Shown here piece by piece: positions 35,485-44,055 of a stretch of 64,000 nucleotides of DNA; the first letter of the stretch is position 1; the number at the start of each line of letters is the position of its first letter. The DNA comes from CAYMPH01 sp964392365 (lineage in GTDB: Bacteria; Spirochaetota; UBA4802; UBA5550). Below the pieces are notes generated by a model. That model was not told where the DNA came from. It saw only the letters and a program-made list of their open reading frames with translations, and made no database searches. The stretch is from positions 186,001-250,000 of the forward strand of contig CAYMPH010000003.1 in NCBI GenBank assembly GCA_964392365.1, in the 5' to 3' direction. The translations under genes were made by a program, and so were the position numbers.

Positions 35485-37502
35485 GTTTTGACATATATGC
35501 TGATATATGGAATGATCAGCAGGTCGAGGAAGTAAAAAATTTAAATGGACCGATTCTTATCACAGGTGTTTCCGGATTTATCGGTTCCAAACTTTTTTTC
35601 AGCCTCAAGAAAATACGGGCTGACGTATATGGATGTTCGCGGCAGCCATCTTTAAATTGGAGATTGAGCGGCACAGATAATAAAAATTTAATCAGTGTTG
35701 ATCTTACTGATTATAATATGCTTGCTTATGTTATAAGGGATTTACGACCCCGTACTGTTTTTCATTTAGGGGCATATGGGGCTTATTCCAGACAGACAGA
35801 TCCATCAGCTATACATAATACCAATTATATCGGCACACTTAATCTGCTTAGGATTCTATATGAAACTGGTTGTGATGCATTCGTAAATGCGGGATCCTCA
35901 TCTGAATATGGAGTAAACTGTGTAGCTCCAGGTGAAAATGATGAGCTGAAACCCAATAGTGATTATGCAGTTTCCAAGGTTGCTTCGAGTTATCTTATAA
36001 AATATTATGGTGAATTTCTATCATTCCCCAGTGTTAATTTGAGGCTATATTCAGTTTATGGGCCTTGGGAGGAGCGGGATCGATTGATTCCCAGATTAAT
36101 TTCTTCATGTTTAAAAGGTAAATATCCTCCTTTTGTTGATAAAAGAATATCACGTGATTTTGTATATATTGATGATTGCACTCATGCAATGGTAAGAGCA
36201 TGTTCTACAGCCTGTAAAACTTCTCAGGGCGTTTCAATCAATATAGCTTCCGGTGTAAAAAAATCTCTTGAAGAAGTTGCTTTGGTTTCAAAGAATTTAT
36301 TCAACATAGAGGAAGCCCCGGTTTTCGGCTCTATGCCAAATAGAAAGTGGGATCTTGCAGACTGGTATGGAAATCCTTCTGCAGCGTTAAATATAATGCA
36401 GTGGCAGGCAAAGACCTCGTTTGAAGATGGATTAAAATATACTGCTGAATGGGAAAAAGCTGCTGAGCAATTTATAAAATTTGTAAAAATTCCGCAAAAA
36501 AAGAAAAAAATTTCCGGTATCTTTGCCTGTTATAAAGATAATCAATCAATTCCTCTTCTTTATGAAAGAATAACGAAAGTTTTTCAGGATGAGGGAATTG
36601 ATTATGAAATCATTTTTGTCAACGATTGCAGCCCCAACAATGATGAAGATGTGATTGCAGGTCTTGCTGCTAAAGACTACCACGTTATAGGGATAAGCCA
36701 TTCAAGAAATTTCGGTTCGCAGTCAGCATTTTTAAGCGGTATGGAAATAGCAACAGGCGATGCTGTGGTTCTAATGGATGGCGATGGTCAGGATCCGCCT
36801 GAGGTGATTTCTGAATTTATTAGTAAATGGGAAAAAGGATATGCTGTTGTATACGGTCAGCGTGTAAAAAGAGATGCGCCGTTGCATATGCAGTTTTTTT
36901 ATAAACTGTTTTACCGGGTATTCAGTTATTTGTCAGAAATAAAAATTCCTTTTGATGCCGGAGATTTTTCGCTTATTGACAGAAAAGCAATTGAACATAT
37001 TCTGAAGATGCCTGAAAAGGATGTATTCCTGCGAGGCTTAAGAGCATGGGTCGGTTTTCCGCAGATTGGAATACCTTATACCAGGCCGGAGAGACTTTTC
37101 GGCAAGAGCACGAATAATTTTTTCAAGAATATCTGGTGGGCAAAAAAAGGTATCTTTTCTTTCAGTATGAAGCCGCTTCATTATATTCAGGTTCTGGGCG
37201 TACTGATATCCATCTTTACATTTTTTTTATCAATATTTTATATTGTAAATTATTTTATAAATCCTCCTAAAGACTCAAAAGGAATCACAACAATTATTCT
37301 GCTTGTTTTGGGATTGAGCAGTGTTCAAATATTAAGTATTAGTATATTAGGCGATTATATTAATAAAATTACTGAAGAAGCCAAAAACAGACCGCGGTAT
37401 ATTCGAAATAAAATAATAACCAACGGTCAGATTTATGAGTCAGAAAAAGAAATTTCAAATGTAATTAATAAACTACAGAAAAATAGAATGGAAGGTCATT
37501 GA
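35481..37502 (+). CDS. Fusion of NAD-dependent sugar epimerase/dehydratase and family 2 glycosyltransferase
   Basis: One 673-residue chain has two enzymes. Residues about 22-330 are an extended SDR: LITGVSGFIGSKL, HLGAYGAYSRQTD, NAGSSSEYG and the YAVSK pair at 162-166. Residues about 344-580 are a GT2 of the GtrB/ArnC type: GIFACYKDNQSIPLL, IIFVNDCSPNNDEDV, HSRNFGSQSAFLSGM and VLMDGDGQDPPEVI. Two membrane helices follow (about 572-597 and 610-633). The GT2 would load a sugar on a polyprenyl carrier, and the SDR could make or reduce that sugar, giving channelling. The reading frame is continuous with a Lys-rich linker near 338-344, so this is not a sequencing split. Fusion of these two folds is uncommon. 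Confidence 0.88.
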   Translation: MSFDIYADIWNDQQVEEVKNLNGPILITGVSGFIGSKLFFSLKKIRADVYGCSRQPSLNWRLSGTDNKNLISVDLTDYNMLAYVIRDLRPRTVFHLGAYGAYSRQTDPSAIHNTNYIGTLNLLRILYETGCDAFVNAGSSSEYGVNCVAPGENDELKPNSDYAVSKVASSYLIKYYGEFLSFPSVNLRLYSVYGPWEERDRLIPRLISSCLKGKYPPFVDKRISRDFVYIDDCTHAMVRACSTACKTSQGVSINIASGVKKSLEEVALVSKNLFNIEEAPVFGSMPNRKWDLADWYGNPSAALNIMQWQAKTSFEDGLKYTAEWEKAAEQFIKFVKIPQKKKKISGIFACYKDNQSIPLLYERITKVFQDEGIDYEIIFVNDCSPNNDEDVIAGLAAKDYHVIGISHSRNFGSQSAFLSGMEIATGDAVVLMDGDGQDPPEVISEFISKWEKGYAVVYGQRVKRDAPLHMQFFYKLFYRVFSYLSEIKIPFDAGDFSLIDRKAIEHILKMPEKDVFLRGLRAWVGFPQIGIPYTRPERLFGKSTNNFFKNIWWAKKGIFSFSMKPLHYIQVLGVLISIFTFFLSIFYIVNYFINPPKDSKGITTIILLVLGLSSVQILSISILGDYINKITEEAKNRPRYIRNKIITNGQIYESEKEISNVINKLQKNRMEGH

Positions 37503-38212
37503 TGACTAGTATTCAGGATGAACGGGGTTATAATCAGGGGTTTAAACCTTCAAAGTCTCTTACCATTAGAACTGCAAGGAGAGTTGATTATATTATTGAT
37601 CAATTCGATAAGAAAGATAATGTCCGAATTCTTGAAATCGGATGCGGTACCGGTGAATTTTCTTATCTTGTTGCTTCGAAATTAAAAGCTGATGTCCTTG
37701 GTTCAGATATCAGCCCCTACTTTATCGAGAAAGCTTCTGCCATGTATCAGTTGTCAAATTTAAAGTTTGAAGTACTGGATTTTAACTCTCCTCAAAAAAT
37801 TTCTGAAATGAAATTTGATTATATTATCGGAAATGGAATTCTGCATCACCTGTATTATAATATAGATGAGTCTCTTCAGAATTTAAAATTACTTCTAAAG
37901 TCTGATGGAAAAATAATTTTTCTGGAACCGAATATCTATAATCCATATTGCCTGCTGATTTTCAAAATTCCTCTTTTAAGAAAGCTTGCAAATCTGGAGC
38001 CTGATGAAATGGCCTTTTCGAGAGGATTCATTAAAAAGAAATTGGGTTTTAAAGATTTTAAATCAATCAAGGTGGAGTTTAAAGATTTCCTGCTGCCGAA
38101 TACTCCTGAATTTTTAATTAATTTTATAATTTTTGCCGGGAATATTTTAGAAAAAATACCTTTTACCAGAATATTTTCACAATCAATTTATATCAGCGCA
38201 ATTAATAAATAA
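37502..38212 (+). CDS. Class I SAM-dependent methyltransferase
   Basis: A 236-residue Rossmann-fold methyltransferase. RILEIGCGTGEFSYLVASKL is SAM motif I, VLGSDISPYFIEKA motif II, and IIGNGILHHLYYNI motif IV, followed by LKSDGKIIFLEPN. It resembles UbiE/small-molecule methyltransferases rather than the zinc-type sugar C-methyltransferases elsewhere in the window. A C-terminal hydrophobic stretch (about 205-225) could aid membrane contact. The ATG shares one base with the preceding stop. Its place between a polyprenyl-sugar-type GT2 fusion and GtrA suggests methylation of a lipid-linked sugar; the target is not shown by sequence. Confidence 0.87.
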   Translation: MTSIQDERGYNQGFKPSKSLTIRTARRVDYIIDQFDKKDNVRILEIGCGTGEFSYLVASKLKADVLGSDISPYFIEKASAMYQLSNLKFEVLDFNSPQKISEMKFDYIIGNGILHHLYYNIDESLQNLKLLLKSDGKIIFLEPNIYNPYCLLIFKIPLLRKLANLEPDEMAFSRGFIKKKLGFKDFKSIKVEFKDFLLPNTPEFLINFIIFAGNILEKIPFTRIFSQSIYISAINK

Positions 38213-38605
38213 TTGAAATTACTTCAGCATATACAAAGCATTCTGAAAATTGAAATTGTCAGATTTCTGATAGTGGGTTGTATTAATACTGCTATTGCCT
38301 ATCTGGTTTATGCCTTTTTTATTTATCTCGGGTTTCATTACTCTACAGCTTCTTTAGTTCAGATTATTTTCAGCATCATATTTAATTTTAAAACATACGG
38401 TTCTTTGGTTTATAAAGATAATGATTATAAGAAAATTGGAAGATTCTTAATCATCAGTGCTTTTCTATATGTAGTATATGTTAGTGGAATCTATTTATTT
38501 AAAAAATTACATTTAGACAGCTATTCTGCAGGATTGGTTATGCTTTTTCCCGTGGCTTTTTTATCATATTTTTTGAATAAATTTTTTGTTTATAATAAAA
38601 AATAA
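38213..38605 (+). CDS. GtrA-family membrane protein
   Basis: The 130-residue protein has four membrane helices. EIVRFLIVGCINTAIAYLVYAF is the GtrA opening, HYSTASLVQIIFSIIFNFKTYG follows with the conserved Asn-Phe-x-x-x, and the last helix ends in FLNKFFVY. GtrA proteins are thought to flip or help present polyprenyl-linked sugars in GtrA-GtrB-type systems. The GtrB-like GT2 domain is in the fusion protein two genes upstream, which fits. The TTG start comes right after the methyltransferase stop. Confidence 0.9.
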   Translation: MKLLQHIQSILKIEIVRFLIVGCINTAIAYLVYAFFIYLGFHYSTASLVQIIFSIIFNFKTYGSLVYKDNDYKKIGRFLIISAFLYVVYVSGIYLFKKLHLDSYSAGLVMLFPVAFLSYFLNKFFVYNKK

Positions 38606-38628
38606 AGAAAATTATTAGGAAATAAATT

Positions 38629-40125
38629 ATGAATGTTCTATTTATTAATCCGGCAGTAGGTCCTAAAAACCAGCATCCCTTGATTAATTCACTTGTTTTT
38701 TCATCTCCTCCGCTGGGTATGGCATCAGTTGTTCAATATATTAGGCAGAAAAATGCTCTAGCAGTTGAAGTTATTGATGAGGTAGTAGAACCGCAAACTG
38801 AAGAAGAACTACGATTAAAAATTCTTTCTTATCAGGGTGAATTGGTGGTTGGCATATCATGTTTAACTGCTACAATTCCACGGGCGTTGAATATTGCCAG
38901 GCTGATTAAGAATATCAGGCCGGAAACCCATGTTGTGTTTGGCGGTGTCCACGTTACTGTGATGCCTGAAGAATCGTTATTAACAGGTGTAGTGGATGTT
39001 GTTGTAAGAAATGAGGGTGAGCTCACAATGAGTGAGCTTTGTACATTATGGGCAAAGCGGAAAAGTATTGATCATGTCGATGGGATTTCCAGATTATTAA
39101 ATGGAAAAATTGTTCACAATCCGAATAGAAAAGAAATAATATCACTATCGGAATTTGAATCATTTCCATTTGATCTTTTCGATAAAAATGCAGACTTATA
39201 TTCAAGTTTTTCAACTGTAATAACATCACGTGGATGTCCATTCGATTGTATTTTTTGTTCAAACCGGGTTATCACTGGAAAACGTTATCGCACATATAGC
39301 GATGAGTATGTGCTTAATACAATAGAAACTCTTGTGCGGGTGTATAAACAGAATTTAGTAACAATCATTGATGATAATATTATAGTAAATAAAAATAGAT
39401 TCCAGCGGATTACTCAGGGAATAATTGACAGAGGTCTGAATAAAGAGGCAGCCTTTGTGTGCCAATTCAGGGCTGAAGATATCAGTGAAAGTATAATTAA
39501 TCGTTTGCATGAAGCCAACTTTATATTTGTTTCGTCTGGTTTCGAAGCAAGCAGTAACCGTCTGCTGAAAATTATTAAAAAGAATGAGACTGTCGAAGAG
39601 ATCCATCATGGTCTTGACATGGCTTGCAGGGGCGGGCTTGTAGTAACTACAACATTTATTTTTGGTCTTCCGACAGAAACCGAAGCAGATAGGAAACATG
39701 CATTTAAAATAGTAGGTGATTTAAATCTCTCTAGCATCCGATATAATATTGCTATTCCATATCCTGGAACAGAACTTTATAATATCGCTGAAAAGGAGGG
39801 CCGTTTAAATATTGCACCTGACTGGCAGAATTTTAATGTGCAGTATTATCTTTATGGAGATGATATTCCATACTATCCTTCTACAAGCAGAAAATATTCA
39901 GTACTATTTGACACTATGTGGGCGAATATGCGATTCTTTTTATTGCCGAAAAATCTTTATAATGCGATATTTAAGACAGACCGCATAGGAGGAGCCATTT
40001 CAATCCGTGGAAGATCAAGATGGAAATCATTATTGACAGTAACTGCTCTCGGGTTTTTTATTTTCAGGAGATTTATATATTTATATATACGGAAAAATTT
40101 AGAAAAAATAAATTCACGTAGCTGA
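38629..40125 (+). CDS. B12-binding-type radical SAM protein
   Basis: The 498-residue protein has the N-terminal Rossmann-type domain (VVFGGVHVTVMPEE, VVRNEGELTMSEL) and a radical SAM barrel with TSRGCPFDCIFCSNR (C203, C207, C210). The classical DxHxxG motif is missing. It is a paralogue of the protein starting at 20729 (shared SRGCP-x2-CIFCSNR, PYPGTEL and EGRLNI) but lacks the hydrophobic C-terminal tail in the same form; the end is basic (RRFIYLYIRKNLEK). Both lie after flippase-type genes, UPF0104 in one case and GtrA in the other. The substrate is not known. Confidence 0.85.
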   Translation: MNVLFINPAVGPKNQHPLINSLVFSSPPLGMASVVQYIRQKNALAVEVIDEVVEPQTEEELRLKILSYQGELVVGISCLTATIPRALNIARLIKNIRPETHVVFGGVHVTVMPEESLLTGVVDVVVRNEGELTMSELCTLWAKRKSIDHVDGISRLLNGKIVHNPNRKEIISLSEFESFPFDLFDKNADLYSSFSTVITSRGCPFDCIFCSNRVITGKRYRTYSDEYVLNTIETLVRVYKQNLVTIIDDNIIVNKNRFQRITQGIIDRGLNKEAAFVCQFRAEDISESIINRLHEANFIFVSSGFEASSNRLLKIIKKNETVEEIHHGLDMACRGGLVVTTTFIFGLPTETEADRKHAFKIVGDLNLSSIRYNIAIPYPGTELYNIAEKEGRLNIAPDWQNFNVQYYLYGDDIPYYPSTSRKYSVLFDTMWANMRFFLLPKNLYNAIFKTDRIGGAISIRGRSRWKSLLTVTALGFFIFRRFIYLYIRKNLEKINSRS

Positions 40126-40178
40126 TTATTTTAAATATAATATAAATTATTTTACTGGGAAAACATAGGAGCTTTAAT

Positions 40179-41036
40179 ATGAATAAGCATGATTTAGAAT
40201 ATTATTTATCATTAAATTATAAAATTATTGTAACACAACGTGCAAATAAATATTTTCTTGAAATAAATGAATTAGAGTTAATTGAATCTGGAGAAACTTT
40301 AATTGAAGCATATAACCGTTTAATGGAGAGCAAGAACCAGTTTATTAAAAATTCATTTGAGCAGAATGAAGTTGAGCTTATTCCATTGCCCGTTTCTAAA
40401 ATTCTTAAAAACCGTTGGGGAGTTTATGAGGCTAAAAAATTTTTTACTAAAAGTATTATTGTAACTTTCTGTATTTTAGTTGTTATTGCTTTGATTTTTG
40501 ATTTGCTGAGACCTACAGCAGAATCTTTTAATAAGTTAGCTGCAAGAATAATACGGATTACGGCAGATATAAAAAATAATCAGGATCTTTCTCCTGAAAG
40601 AATTCAGATTCAAGCTATGAATTTTCATGAAACTATGAGAGCAGGAAAACCATATTTTCAGGAATTCAAGAACTCATTGTCATTTGGAGCAGAGAATAAT
40701 CCTGAAATAGGACCAACAGAAGAGGATTATAATTATTTAAGTCAATATATTAAACAGTTAAAGTTGAAATATCAGAATGTAAAATGCATTGATGGAAAAA
40801 ATAGTGTCTGCGACAAATTAAAAGAAACCAGAGAATTTCTGGATTACCTGGCTCAATATACTGAGCTGTCTTTAAAAAGAGGTAATATTGAAGATTATAA
40901 TTATTGCAAAGGCCAATTGAAGATTTTTATTGATAGGATACGTAAGGTTGAAAGAAATAATTTATTGGAAAATGATTTACTCATTAAAAAAATAAAATTA
41001 TTCAATGATCAAATTAGTGCAGATAAAGTTTTATAA
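40179..41036 (+). CDS. Unknown one-TM protein with HicB-like N-terminus
   Basis: I do not recognise this 285-residue protein. Residues about 10-58 (YKIIVTQRANKYFLEINEL, then GETLIEAYNRLMESKNQFI) look like a small HicB-type alpha/beta fold, which in HicB has a similar strand-strand-helix order. One membrane helix follows at about 91-110, and then some 170 residues of charged, helical, probably coiled or repeat-like sequence rich in Lys, Glu and Asn. The N-terminus would be cytoplasmic and the tail outside, or the reverse. The gene stands alone between short AT-rich gaps and has GGAG upstream of the ATG. HicB resemblance is weak and no HicA toxin is next to it, so a toxin-antitoxin role is not supported. 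Confidence 0.65.
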   Translation: MNKHDLEYYLSLNYKIIVTQRANKYFLEINELELIESGETLIEAYNRLMESKNQFIKNSFEQNEVELIPLPVSKILKNRWGVYEAKKFFTKSIIVTFCILVVIALIFDLLRPTAESFNKLAARIIRITADIKNNQDLSPERIQIQAMNFHETMRAGKPYFQEFKNSLSFGAENNPEIGPTEEDYNYLSQYIKQLKLKYQNVKCIDGKNSVCDKLKETREFLDYLAQYTELSLKRGNIEDYNYCKGQLKIFIDRIRKVERNNLLENDLLIKKIKLFNDQISADKVL

Positions 41037-41093
41037 ACTGAAAAAAAATTGTTAATCTTGTATGTTTTTTTCAAATAATATAATGAAGAGAAT

Positions 41094-43403
41094 ATGAAAA
41101 ATTATTTAACTGAAAATAAAATTGTCTATATAACAGTTGTTCTAAGTGTTTTATCTTTTTCAATTAGCTATTTACTGCTTGCGATGGACAAAAGCTGGCT
41201 TCCGGGTGGAGATACATTAAATTCATTCGGCATGTATTTTTATTATTATGCAGGATTAATGAGAGGTGAGTATGTTCTATGGAATCCTCTAATTAGAGCC
41301 GGTCAGCCTGAACTTTTTCTAAATCTTTTCCAGCAGATAAATCCAATATTTAATATAATATCGATCGTAAATATTTTTTTTGGTAATAAAGATGCGCTGC
41401 TTTCTTTTATTATTATTCAGATTTTTTTAACTGTCATTTTTGCTTCAGGAATGTATAAAGTCTTTTCTTTGTTTGGAAGCAGTAAGATAGCAGCTGCTTT
41501 TGTTTTTATTCTTACTTTGTTTTCTTCTATAGCACTTTCTGGAATTTCTCAAAATTATTTTTTAATTATGATTTACTCTGTACCATGGGTAATTTATTCA
41601 GGGTATAAGTTTTTATTTACTTCAGAAATTAAATACTGTTTCTTATTTGCTGTTTCTATGGGAGCTTTTTTTTACTCCTACTTGTTTACAATGGGTTTAC
41701 TCTTTATTACAGTAATGATATTCATTTTCATAATGATGCATTTCAGATTATCAATTATTAAGTTGAAAAAGATAACTGAAAAAAAATATAAAGATATACT
41801 ATTGGTGATTTTCCTTTTATTATTGATGGTTTTTCCTTTAATAATTACTGCAACCCAGGCTTACTCAACATCTGTTTCTTTCTCTAGGATGACTAATTTC
41901 AGGTTTGATGATTCTTTAAATCTTTTATATGATAACAATTATGGAAAGATTCAGTTAAACTTAGAAAATGCACCTAAAGGAATAATATCATTTTTTTCGG
42001 GATTTTTTGCAATTATTAGGGATCTTCATGATGGTATTGGCTTTCCTGCCATTATCTTTTTTATCTTTGCAATAAGTATGCTGTTTAAAAAAAATTCAAA
42101 TAAAAATATTTTCGCATTTATTATTATTTCTGTTATAATGACCTGCCTTTCATATAATCTGTTGCCGTTTAGTTTATTAATAAAATTACCTGGATTTAAT
42201 TCAATTAGAAATATTTCTTTTCTTTTACAGTTTGCTGTTTTGGGTTGTATTCTTATTTCAGGGCTCGGAGTTCAGGGATTTGTTGATGATGAAAAAAAAT
42301 TGGTTTCTAAAATTAAGTGGATATTTCTTTTTTCTTTTTTATTCATTATAGGATTTCAAATTTATAACTGGAAAGATTTAAATAACTATGATATAAAAAT
42401 AACATTTTTATATCAGGCAATGATAATATTAATTTCTGTTTTATATTGGATTAAAAAAATAAATAGTGGAAAAATAATATTAATGTCTACTCTTCTCATT
42501 GCTGTGCTTGCAATAAATAATAATTGGAAAAATGCTAAGGGACTTTCCGGTGGAATAGTAAATTGCCAGCAGTTAAAAGTTTTAAGAAATATAGATGATC
42601 CCTCACTTAACTTTTCATTTGATCGGCCTAGTACCATTAAAGTTTTACATAACGGTACAGGTGAGTGCAGTGATATATTAACAAAACTGGGATCTGATTT
42701 CGGCATGGATGAGTATTCATCTGTTGCAACTTTATCTGATAATGCATATCTGACTAATCGATTGCCATTTGGATTATCTTCTTATCCGAGTCTAAAGACA
42801 TTTCTGAAGTTATCAATGTCTGATTCTGATCAGATTTTACAGAAAAAATTTTATTATTTCAGTAAAGTGTTAGTTTCAGATGAATTTAAAGATATGAAAA
42901 TATTTATTTCCAATCCTGGATTAATTACAAAACTTGCAAATAATGGAGTGGGAATTTCTGATAAATTTGTTAAAAATAACATTGTTATGGGGCGACTATT
43001 TGAATATAATGAATGTCAGTTGAATGAAATTAAGGCAGATAAACCTAAATTTACTATTAGTAATATCAAATATCTTGCTAATAGTTTAAATTTGAAAATT
43101 ACTACAGATGAATGCGGCTACTTTGTTTATACTGACATGAATGATGGAAATTGGACTGCAAAAATTGATGGAAAGCCAGCTATATTATCAACGGCTTATA
43201 ATTCAGTCAAGGGGCTTTATCTTGAAAAAGGTACTCATGATATTGAATATAAATATTCAAATATACTGTTGTTTTTTATTTATTTGACGAATGCTATATT
43301 TTTAATACTGATAGTTTTGCTTTTTTATTGTTATAGATTGAAATGGTCTTATAGTTTTAATTGGGAAATATTTAAATCAAAAATTAAAGGACTACTAGAA
43401 TAA
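41094..43403 (+). CDS. YfhO-like multi-pass membrane protein
   Basis: The 769-residue protein has a long N-terminal membrane part (about twelve helices to residue 470) and a soluble domain before one last helix near 725-745. GGDTLNSFGMYFYYYAGLMRGEYVLWNP is the type of outer loop seen in YfhO proteins, here given only in part as YYYAGLMRGEYVLWNP. The end, YTDMNDGNWTAKIDGKPA then YLEKGTHDIEYKY, is a hallmark of the family. YfhO proteins are GT-C-like and are linked to glycosylation of teichoic acids or other envelope glycans in some Gram-positives. Here it could use the lipid-linked sugars made by GtrB-type enzymes. A three-base gap separates it from the next gene. Confidence 0.8.
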   Translation: MKNYLTENKIVYITVVLSVLSFSISYLLLAMDKSWLPGGDTLNSFGMYFYYYAGLMRGEYVLWNPLIRAGQPELFLNLFQQINPIFNIISIVNIFFGNKDALLSFIIIQIFLTVIFASGMYKVFSLFGSSKIAAAFVFILTLFSSIALSGISQNYFLIMIYSVPWVIYSGYKFLFTSEIKYCFLFAVSMGAFFYSYLFTMGLLFITVMIFIFIMMHFRLSIIKLKKITEKKYKDILLVIFLLLLMVFPLIITATQAYSTSVSFSRMTNFRFDDSLNLLYDNNYGKIQLNLENAPKGIISFFSGFFAIIRDLHDGIGFPAIIFFIFAISMLFKKNSNKNIFAFIIISVIMTCLSYNLLPFSLLIKLPGFNSIRNISFLLQFAVLGCILISGLGVQGFVDDEKKLVSKIKWIFLFSFLFIIGFQIYNWKDLNNYDIKITFLYQAMIILISVLYWIKKINSGKIILMSTLLIAVLAINNNWKNAKGLSGGIVNCQQLKVLRNIDDPSLNFSFDRPSTIKVLHNGTGECSDILTKLGSDFGMDEYSSVATLSDNAYLTNRLPFGLSSYPSLKTFLKLSMSDSDQILQKKFYYFSKVLVSDEFKDMKIFISNPGLITKLANNGVGISDKFVKNNIVMGRLFEYNECQLNEIKADKPKFTISNIKYLANSLNLKITTDECGYFVYTDMNDGNWTAKIDGKPAILSTAYNSVKGLYLEKGTHDIEYKYSNILLFFIYLTNAIFLILIVLLFYCYRLKWSYSFNWEIFKSKIKGLLE

Positions 43404-43405
43404 AT

Positions 43406-44041
43406 ATGAAAACAGATTATATTAAATCTATGGAAACCAGTCATCCTGTACTTTCTGTTTGCAGTAAAGATATAGGTTCTGCTGTTGATTTAATGATTTC
43501 CAGTATTAAAAATAATGGAACAATTTTTACCTGCGGAAATGGCGGGAGTTCAGCTGATTCAGATCATATTGTCGGTGAACTCATGAAAGGCTTTCATTTA
43601 AAAAGAAAATTATCTGATGAAATAAGAAATGAATTTTCAGATTTATTCCCTGCGGGCGGCGATATTGCGGATAATCTTCAGGGGGCTATCCGGGCAATAT
43701 CATTATGCGGGAATATGGCATTAATATCTGCTTTTGCCAATGATGTAAATCCGGATTTTATATTTGCTCAGCAGATATTTGGTCTTGGCAATGCAGGTGA
43801 TATATTGATTTGCCTGTCGACTTCAGGCAATTCAAAAAATATAATTAAAGCAGCAATGACGGCAAAATTTAAAAAAATGAAAGTCATCGGTTTTACAGGG
43901 TCAGGAGGGGGTGAATTGAATTCTATATGTGATATTACTATTAAGGTTCCATCCTCAATTACACCGGAGATTCAGGAATATCATCAGATTATTTATCATG
44001 CGATTTGTGCTGAAATAGAAAACCGTTTATTCCATATTTAA
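43406..44041 (+). CDS. gmhA: Sedoheptulose-7-phosphate isomerase (GmhA-like)
   Basis: The 211-residue SIS protein keeps the complete GmhA zinc site: H54 and E58 in GGSSADSDHIVGELMKGF, Q190 and H198 in EIQEYHQIIYHA. CLSTSGNSKNII is the phosphate loop. A 15-residue insertion around DLFPAGGDIADNL compared with short forms is common in GmhA paralogues of O-antigen clusters. It yields D-glycero-D-manno-heptose 7-phosphate. The following C-methyltransferase and GMD-like dehydratase genes suggest the heptose is further modified, possibly as a GDP-6-deoxyheptose derivative; kinase and nucleotidyltransferase for that route are not adjacent. Confidence 0.9.
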   Translation: MKTDYIKSMETSHPVLSVCSKDIGSAVDLMISSIKNNGTIFTCGNGGSSADSDHIVGELMKGFHLKRKLSDEIRNEFSDLFPAGGDIADNLQGAIRAISLCGNMALISAFANDVNPDFIFAQQIFGLGNAGDILICLSTSGNSKNIIKAAMTAKFKKMKVIGFTGSGGGELNSICDITIKVPSSITPEIQEYHQIIYHAICAEIENRLFHI

Positions 44042-44055
44042 TATCAGGAAAAATA

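Noticed and set aside
39355..39699. 114-codon open frame on the minus strand
   Set aside because: It lies antisense to a clear radical SAM gene, with no ribosome site or known domain.
40179..41036. HicAB toxin-antitoxin system
   Set aside because: No HicA-sized partner gene is next to it, and the protein has a membrane helix and a long tail unlike HicB.
41079..41084. TATAAT as a promoter for the YfhO-like gene
   Set aside because: No -35 at 16-18 bases, and transcription would begin about three bases before the ATG, which uses an upstream ribosome site.
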